Source: JAAZNV01 sp035358315 (GTDB lineage Bacteria > Patescibacteriota > WWE3 > UBA101185 > UBA10185). Taken from it: 7,968 nucleotides of DNA. Each line of letters opens with the position of its first letter. The stretch's first letter is position 1. Below are positions 4,777 through 7,968 of the stretch, one piece after another. The stretch covers positions 1-7,968 of the forward strand of contig DAOPPB010000022.1 in assembly GCA_035358315.1 (NCBI GenBank), written 5' to 3'. A model generated the notes under the pieces. The model was not told the origin of the DNA, searched no databases, and saw only the letters and a list, made by a program, of their open reading frames with translations. The position numbers and the translations under genes were made by a program.

Positions 4777-5053
4777 AGAACCCTCCGAACATCTTTTCCC
4801 CTACGGTATAAATCCCGGAAACCAACAAAAGAATTACAAACACGGGAATGAGCACAACGGTCAAAACCATTCCAACTAGTTCGACCACAATAAAAAGAAA
4901 AGCCACTAAAACCTTAGATACGATTTTAACCTCGGGGTCTTTCTCAAAATCCATGAAAATACCAAACAACGAAGATTCAGGAACATCTTCGAGACTTTCC
5001 GGCTCATCACTCACACAGTCGGATTTACCAAAGTTACCAAAAATCTTAGACAT
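4760..5053 (-). CDS. Small membrane protein, 97 aa (first of a pair)
   Basis: The chosen ATG at 5053 is preceded by AGGAGA at short spacing and gives MSKIFGNFGKSD. The frame stays open to a GTG at 5167, but that extension (135 aa) would cover the good promoter at 5088-5115, so the short form is favoured. An acidic segment (about 13-45) precedes a long hydrophobic stretch (about 46-80, VSKVLVAFLFIVVELVGMVL onward) that is one long or two closely packed helices. The tail is Gly/Phe-rich with one Cys (MFGGFCGKDF). No family is recognised. It heads a two-gene operon with the 70-aa gene, with which it shares an M-x-K-I-F start. Confidence 0.72.
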   Translation of the reverse strand: MSKIFGNFGKSDCVSDEPESLEDVPESSLFGIFMDFEKDPEVKIVSKVLVAFLFIVVELVGMVLTVVLIPVFVILLLVSGIYTVGEKMFGGFCGKDF

Positions 5054-5087
5054 AATCTCCTCTCTTTTTTCTATAGGTTTTCCATGT

Positions 5088-5115
5088 ATTATACAATAAA
5101 CGACGCTACTTGCAA
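5088..5115 (-). promoter_or_regulatory. Promoter of the microprotein operon
   Basis: On the minus strand TTGCAA (5115-5110) is followed after 16 bp by a perfect TATAAT (5093-5088). The start would be near 5081, giving a leader of about 28 nt to the ATG at 5053. It is divergent from the promoter at 5146-5173; the two -35 boxes are 30 bp apart, with A-tracts between them. Confidence 0.65.
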
Positions 5116-5145
5116 AAATCCAAAAATAAAAAATCAATGCCGATT

Positions 5146-5173
5146 TTGCCTCAAATTTAATTTGCACTATAAT
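5146..5173 (+). promoter_or_regulatory. Promoter of the 141-aa gene, near-leaderless
   Basis: TTGCCT (5146-5151, 4/6 to consensus) is followed after 16 bp by a perfect TATAAT (5168-5173). The GTG start codon is at 5182, so transcription is expected to start at about 5180-5182. There is no room for a Shine-Dalgarno site. Confidence 0.6.
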
Positions 5174-5181
5174 TCAACTTA

Positions 5182-5607
5182 GTGACCACAAATATAAGAA
5201 GGACAATTTTAATATCCGTGCTTTTGGTGGTGCTATTTTCATTAAGCTATGCAATATTTTCAAACTATCAGCCAAAAGCTCTTAAAAAAATCACGGAAGT
5301 AAAGGGCTTAAGCAATATAAACACCGATGATTTCCCATACCCCGAAGACGCAGTTAAAATAGGAGCAAGTCAGACATCAATTTCAAAACAAACCACTTTC
5401 AGCACCCAAAAAACTTTATCCGACATAATAAATTTTTACAAAAACATCTACTTGAACAATGGGTGGAAAGTTATAGAAGATAAAACGGCCGGAGAAACAG
5501 AAATACTATCCTTCAAAAAGGAAGATCAGATTATCAACGTTATAGCTACAAAGGACAACAAAACAACTACAATCGTTAGCATCGAAATAGCAGAAAATCA
5601 AAAATAG
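5182..5607 (+). CDS. Small N-terminally anchored extracytoplasmic protein, 141 aa
   Basis: The GTG start at 5182 gives MTTNIRRTILISVLLVVLFS, a basic start followed by one helix (about 8-26). No lipobox Cys follows, so it is an anchor or an uncleaved signal. Residues about 50-141 form a compact domain: FPYPEDAVKIG, then TFSTQKTLSDIINFYKNIYL, NNGWKVIED and paired beta-like segments ending ATKDNKTTTIVSIEIAE. This order (YP.DA, then F-T-T, FYK, GW, ending in strands) occurs in many short bacterial surface or lipoproteins of unknown function; that likeness is from memory and gives no role. The start is supported by the TATAAT nine bases before the GTG. Confidence 0.82.
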   Translation: MTTNIRRTILISVLLVVLFSLSYAIFSNYQPKALKKITEVKGLSNINTDDFPYPEDAVKIGASQTSISKQTTFSTQKTLSDIINFYKNIYLNNGWKVIEDKTAGETEILSFKKEDQIINVIATKDNKTTTIVSIEIAENQK

Positions 5608-5643
5608 TGTGCAGACACAATTAAGTTTTCATCACTTTCCACT

Positions 5644-5664
5644 ACGCTTTTTCCGCGTCTTTTT
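5644..5664 (+). terminator. Weak terminator after the 141-aa gene
   Basis: ACGC (5644-5647) pairs with GCGT (5655-5658) around a 7-nt loop, followed by CTTTTT. The stem is only four pairs, so termination may be inefficient. It lies between two convergent genes. Confidence 0.35.
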
Positions 5665-5670
5665 AATCTC

Positions 5671-5695
5671 TTTCCCCTCTTCCCCTTTTCCCCCT
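5671..5695. other. Polypyrimidine/polypurine mirror tract
   Basis: The plus strand is pure pyrimidine over 5667-5695, with the mirror element TCCCCTTTTCCCC and a further CCCC at 5674-5677. On the minus strand this gives three G runs (GGGGG, GGGG, GGGG) 9 nt downstream of the VanW stop. Mirror homopurine tracts can form triplex DNA, and the G runs could stack in RNA. It falls in the VanW 3' untranslated region. Confidence 0.5.
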
Positions 5696-5703
5696 CACTC
5701 TTT

Positions 5704-7467
5704 CTACTCTTTTGTTCCCACTTTGTAAACTGCTCTCCAAGGCTGATATCTACTGGTAAAAGTATCCGTAAACAAAATTGTATCTCCTCTTTTTACCGTC
5801 CTGGTAAAACTCGCGGTCGCTCCCCATGCGGCGTAATCGGTTTGAATCACAACACCTTTGGCCAAAGTAGGATCGTCTTCATATAAAGGAGCCGGAGGAG
5901 GAGACTGATTTGTAATAACAGGTTCAGATATTTCAACTTTTCTTCCGTCCGGTGTTCCATAAAACTTAAAGGTAAGACTGTTTTCGGCCGGATTTGAGTA
6001 TGCTTGAATCAAAATATAAGCGCCGGTATCATTTTTAAACTTAAAATCCCACGAGGGCTGAAAAACAGCGGCATCAAAACCTACTGGCATATCCTGCTCA
6101 TAGTATCCGACACGGTAAGCATGCGGATAACGGGCAACAACTGGAAGCCCGGAGTTTAAAACTGCCCTGAAAAGAGTCGTGGAGGTCTGGCACACTCCAC
6201 CGCCTTCCCCAAGAACAGTTCTGCCTCCTTTTATTATCAGAGCCGATTGAAAACCATGCTGATAATCAATAGGGCCCACATGCTCGTTCATTGAATAAAT
6301 TGCTCCGGGAGGTACAAGGGAACCACTGATGTTTCCTGCGGCCAATAATATATTATGCACTCTACCAGCGGTGGAACCTGCAAAATGCGAAGTCCCTTCT
6401 CCAAGAAGAGCTGTAATACCATACTTTTCCTTGTTAACGGAATCATCTACGGTGTTTAAAACCAAAGCAACGGGTTTTCTATCATCAAAAATAGAACTTC
6501 TCAAATCTTCCTTAAATCTTTCTTCGTCCAGTTCCTTGCCTTCTTTTATAATCTTAAACTCAACGACTTTATCTCCATCCGTAGAAACCACCTCCCCTTT
6601 CGGAGATTGATTCACCTCAACGGCCAGAGAATCGGCTAAATCTTTAAAAGCGGATTCATCCAAAATCATTTTCACTCTTTTTTCATTTTCATCTTTTTCA
6701 AAACCTATTAAATTCAAAATCTTTTCCGGATCCAAAACCCACTTCTTTTCCCCGAAATTAATAATCAATTCTTTGGAAATAAGTTCTTCAACTATTCCGC
6801 TGAATAGTTCAATATCTTTTTCGGTTATTTCCGGCTTTACTATCTGCACCGGTATGGATTTATCCGAAAAATCCAAATTTCCGAACGATGAGTTTACTTG
6901 CCTATAAAAATCTTCTTCCAATAATTTTCTTCCGTCTGAAGACGGACTTATGTTCAACTTTCCGTTTTCAAGATAAAATTTTGAATTTTGAGGTTCTAAG
7001 TTTATTTCCCGCCTTATAACGGAAAGTTTAATGCCAAAAGAATCATCGTCGTAATCGTAAGAAGCGGGAATGGATAAACCTTTTGCGATTGCAATTATTT
7101 TGTCTTTTGTATCAATAAAAAAATTTCCGCTTCTGCCAATGTCAAAACATTTTACGACCGAATCTTCCCAATCGTAAATCAGACCTATATCGCTTCCCTT
7201 AACGGGAAATTCTCTATCTTCATATTTAAACTTTAATTCCTCGGGAATATTTCTTCCGGTATTTTCCAAAACCTTTTTTGCATTTTCAAAAGTCATCCCG
7301 CCCACATCAATTCCTGCTATTCTAACACCGGGAATTATCTTTTTTGCGTAAATCAGATTGAAAATTATTGCTATAACTAAGAAACCGTACAACACAAAAA
7401 TGTACGGCTTGGCTTTTTGAATCTCAGAGTTTAAATCAATCGGTTTTTCCGGTTTCGGCAGATTCAT
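5704..7467 (-). CDS. VanW domain protein with YoaR-like N-terminal region
   Basis: The 587-aa protein is anchored by one helix (about 21-41) after a short cytoplasmic start. Next come two stretches that fit YoaR-type putative peptidoglycan-binding domains (about 48-170 and 210-290), beginning with VRIAGIDVGGMTFENAKKVL. The VanW domain covers about 355-505 and includes HNILLAAGNISGS, PPGAIYSMNE, GEGGGVCQTSTTLFRAVL (420-437, with conserved C426) and YPHAYRVGYY. The C-terminal part ends with the frequent R.Y.PW.AVYKVG pattern. VanW was named from vancomycin-resistance clusters, but its reaction is not established; here it is probably a wall-associated housekeeping protein, with no van genes nearby. 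The ATG at 7467 overlaps the upstream gene by 32 bp, with AAAGGA about 10 nt before it. Confidence 0.93.
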   Translation of the reverse strand: MNLPKPEKPIDLNSEIQKAKPYIFVLYGFLVIAIIFNLIYAKKIIPGVRIAGIDVGGMTFENAKKVLENTGRNIPEELKFKYEDREFPVKGSDIGLIYDWEDSVVKCFDIGRSGNFFIDTKDKIIAIAKGLSIPASYDYDDDSFGIKLSVIRREINLEPQNSKFYLENGKLNISPSSDGRKLLEEDFYRQVNSSFGNLDFSDKSIPVQIVKPEITEKDIELFSGIVEELISKELIINFGEKKWVLDPEKILNLIGFEKDENEKRVKMILDESAFKDLADSLAVEVNQSPKGEVVSTDGDKVVEFKIIKEGKELDEERFKEDLRSSIFDDRKPVALVLNTVDDSVNKEKYGITALLGEGTSHFAGSTAGRVHNILLAAGNISGSLVPPGAIYSMNEHVGPIDYQHGFQSALIIKGGRTVLGEGGGVCQTSTTLFRAVLNSGLPVVARYPHAYRVGYYEQDMPVGFDAAVFQPSWDFKFKNDTGAYILIQAYSNPAENSLTFKFYGTPDGRKVEISEPVITNQSPPPAPLYEDDPTLAKGVVIQTDYAAWGATASFTRTVKRGDTILFTDTFTSRYQPWRAVYKVGTKE

Positions 7468-7968
7468 TTTTAGAAGTTCCTTTATTAGAAGTTCCTTTAT
7501 TAGAAGAGATCCTGTTCCTTGTTGCTTTTCCTATCAAAAACTTTTCAGAACTTTTATCCATATCGATGACAAAATCTGCCTCGTTTAATAATTTGCTTGA
7601 ACATGTTTTTCCAAAAGCAATAACTTCGGTTCTTACTCCCTGACTTCTTGCGTACTCCAAAAGCTCGGTATAATCCCCATCTCCCGAAATCAAAACCATA
7701 GTATCCATTTTCGGCACCATTCTTACAACATCCATGCAAAGACCTACATCCCAATCTCCCTTTTTCGACCCACCCAAAAACACTTGCAGATCCTTTTCTT
7801 TCACCTCGTAGCCTATTTTTTCAAGAGCGCCAAAAAAATCTTTTTCCGCACCGACATCAGCTTTTATAACATAGGCGAAGGCTCTGATTAATTTTCTTCC
7901 CGCAATTGCTGTGGAAAGAACTTTTCCAAAATCCACTTTTGCTCCATAGAGATTTTTTGCGGAATAAT
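7436..7968 (-). CDS. NYN/LabA-like (DUF88) PIN-fold protein, 5' end outside window
   Basis: The frame is open through the right edge: before the GTG at 7936 it reads YSAKNLYGAK, which fits the family segment just after the N-terminal IDGxN metal-binding motif. The GTG is therefore internal and the first part of the gene is missing. Numbering from the GTG, visible features are KKGDWDVGLCMD (58-69) with acidic residues D61, D63 and D69, and ISGDGDYTELL (83-93) with D86 and D88. These are the conserved acids of this PIN-like fold, expected to bind divalent metal and act on RNA; activity is inferred only. The C-terminus (about 140-166) is a low-complexity tail with SNKGT repeated twice. It ends in TGA inside the VanW gene, so the two are probably co-transcribed and coupled. 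Confidence 0.9.
   Translation of the reverse strand, partial: YSAKNLYGAKVDFGKVLSTAIAGRKLIRAFAYVIKADVGAEKDFFGALEKIGYEVKEKDLQVFLGGSKKGDWDVGLCMDVVRMVPKMDTMVLISGDGDYTELLEYARSQGVRTEVIAFGKTCSSKLLNEADFVIDMDKSSEKFLIGKATRNRISSNKGTSNKGTSKNESAETGKTD
7471..7506. repeat. 15-bp tandem repeat in the NYN tail, overlapping the VanW start region
   Basis: TAGAAGTTCCTTTAT occurs at 7471-7485 and 7486-7500, followed by a partial TAGAAG. In the NYN frame it encodes NKGTS twice. On the minus strand each unit contains AAAGGA; the copy nearest 7467 is the likely Shine-Dalgarno site of the VanW gene, so the site is duplicated. Confidence 0.85.

Noticed and set aside
4622..5099. Plus-strand frames opposite the microprotein pair
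   Set aside because: They are low-complexity Ser/Thr/Pro-rich antisense readings without promoter or binding sites; the minus strand has promoter, binding sites, overlap and terminator.
5054..5167. N-terminal extension of the 97-aa protein to a GTG at 5167
   Set aside because: The extension would run through the TTGCAA/TATAAT promoter of the same gene, and the Shine-Dalgarno-like AGGAGA lies at the inner ATG.
6329..6610. Plus-strand 93-codon frame inside the VanW gene
   Set aside because: Antisense of the conserved VanW coding region, with no initiation signals.
7436..7438. TGA recoded as glycine (code 25)
   Set aside because: Reading through TGA would extend the NYN protein into an out-of-frame part of the VanW gene; TGA is not needed as sense in any gene here.
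5704..7467. Vancomycin resistance cluster
   Set aside because: No vanH, vanA/B, vanX, vanR or vanS homolog is present; VanW domains occur widely in bacteria without resistance.

Overview
The window looks like bacterial chromosome from a streamlined, AT-rich organism. The most likely source is the Candidate Phyla Radiation (Patescibacteria), possibly near Microgenomates; this is inferred from gene content and style, not from a marker gene. The evidence is compact housekeeping genes without Shine-Dalgarno sites, several starts sitting 6-9 bases after a -10 box, single-pass membrane proteins of no known family, a VanW/YoaR-type wall protein and an NYN (LabA/DUF88) protein. TGG encodes Trp and TGA works as a stop in the NYN gene, so the code is standard and not the TGA=Gly code of Gracilibacteria/Absconditabacteria.

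Left part (1-738): a long AT-rich intergenic stretch. It starts with the probable 5' end of a leftward membrane or secreted protein and has a possible 43-codon ORF. It holds an exact-phase array of nine 11-bp units (361-459) bracketed by direct repeats. A strong promoter at 568-596 drives a leader that meets a rho-independent terminator about 40 nt downstream, then further hairpins before greA. The layout resembles the attenuated greA leader (GraL) of E. coli.

Centre (739-4157, + strand): greA (transcript cleavage factor) and lysS (class II lysyl-tRNA synthetase) lie 29 bp apart. A perfect 15-bp GC hairpin follows. Next is a 453-aa single-pass membrane protein with two similar extracytoplasmic halves, whose ATG lies at the predicted transcription start.

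Right-centre (4158-5181): a tRNA-Glu(CTC) gene on the minus strand. Its 3' end and 3' flank are duplicated 152 bp away, with a very GC-rich (48/65) island between the copies, resembling a tRNA-associated integration scar. Beyond a long bidirectional terminator, two overlapping minus-strand genes encode small membrane proteins that share an M-x-K-I-F start. They are transcribed divergently from a small anchored protein gene at 5182.

Right end (5608-7968, minus strand): a purine-rich mirror tract follows the stop of a 587-aa VanW-domain protein. That gene overlaps by 32 bp the end of an NYN-domain nuclease-like gene, whose 5' end lies outside the window. A 15-bp tandem repeat in the NYN tail also carries the likely ribosome-binding site of the VanW gene.

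In functional terms, the plus-strand core serves transcription and translation, and the flanks are envelope-associated. I found no clear defence or mobile system. The most unusual signals are the 11-bp array, the greA leader, the tRNA tail/GC island unit and the microprotein pair.
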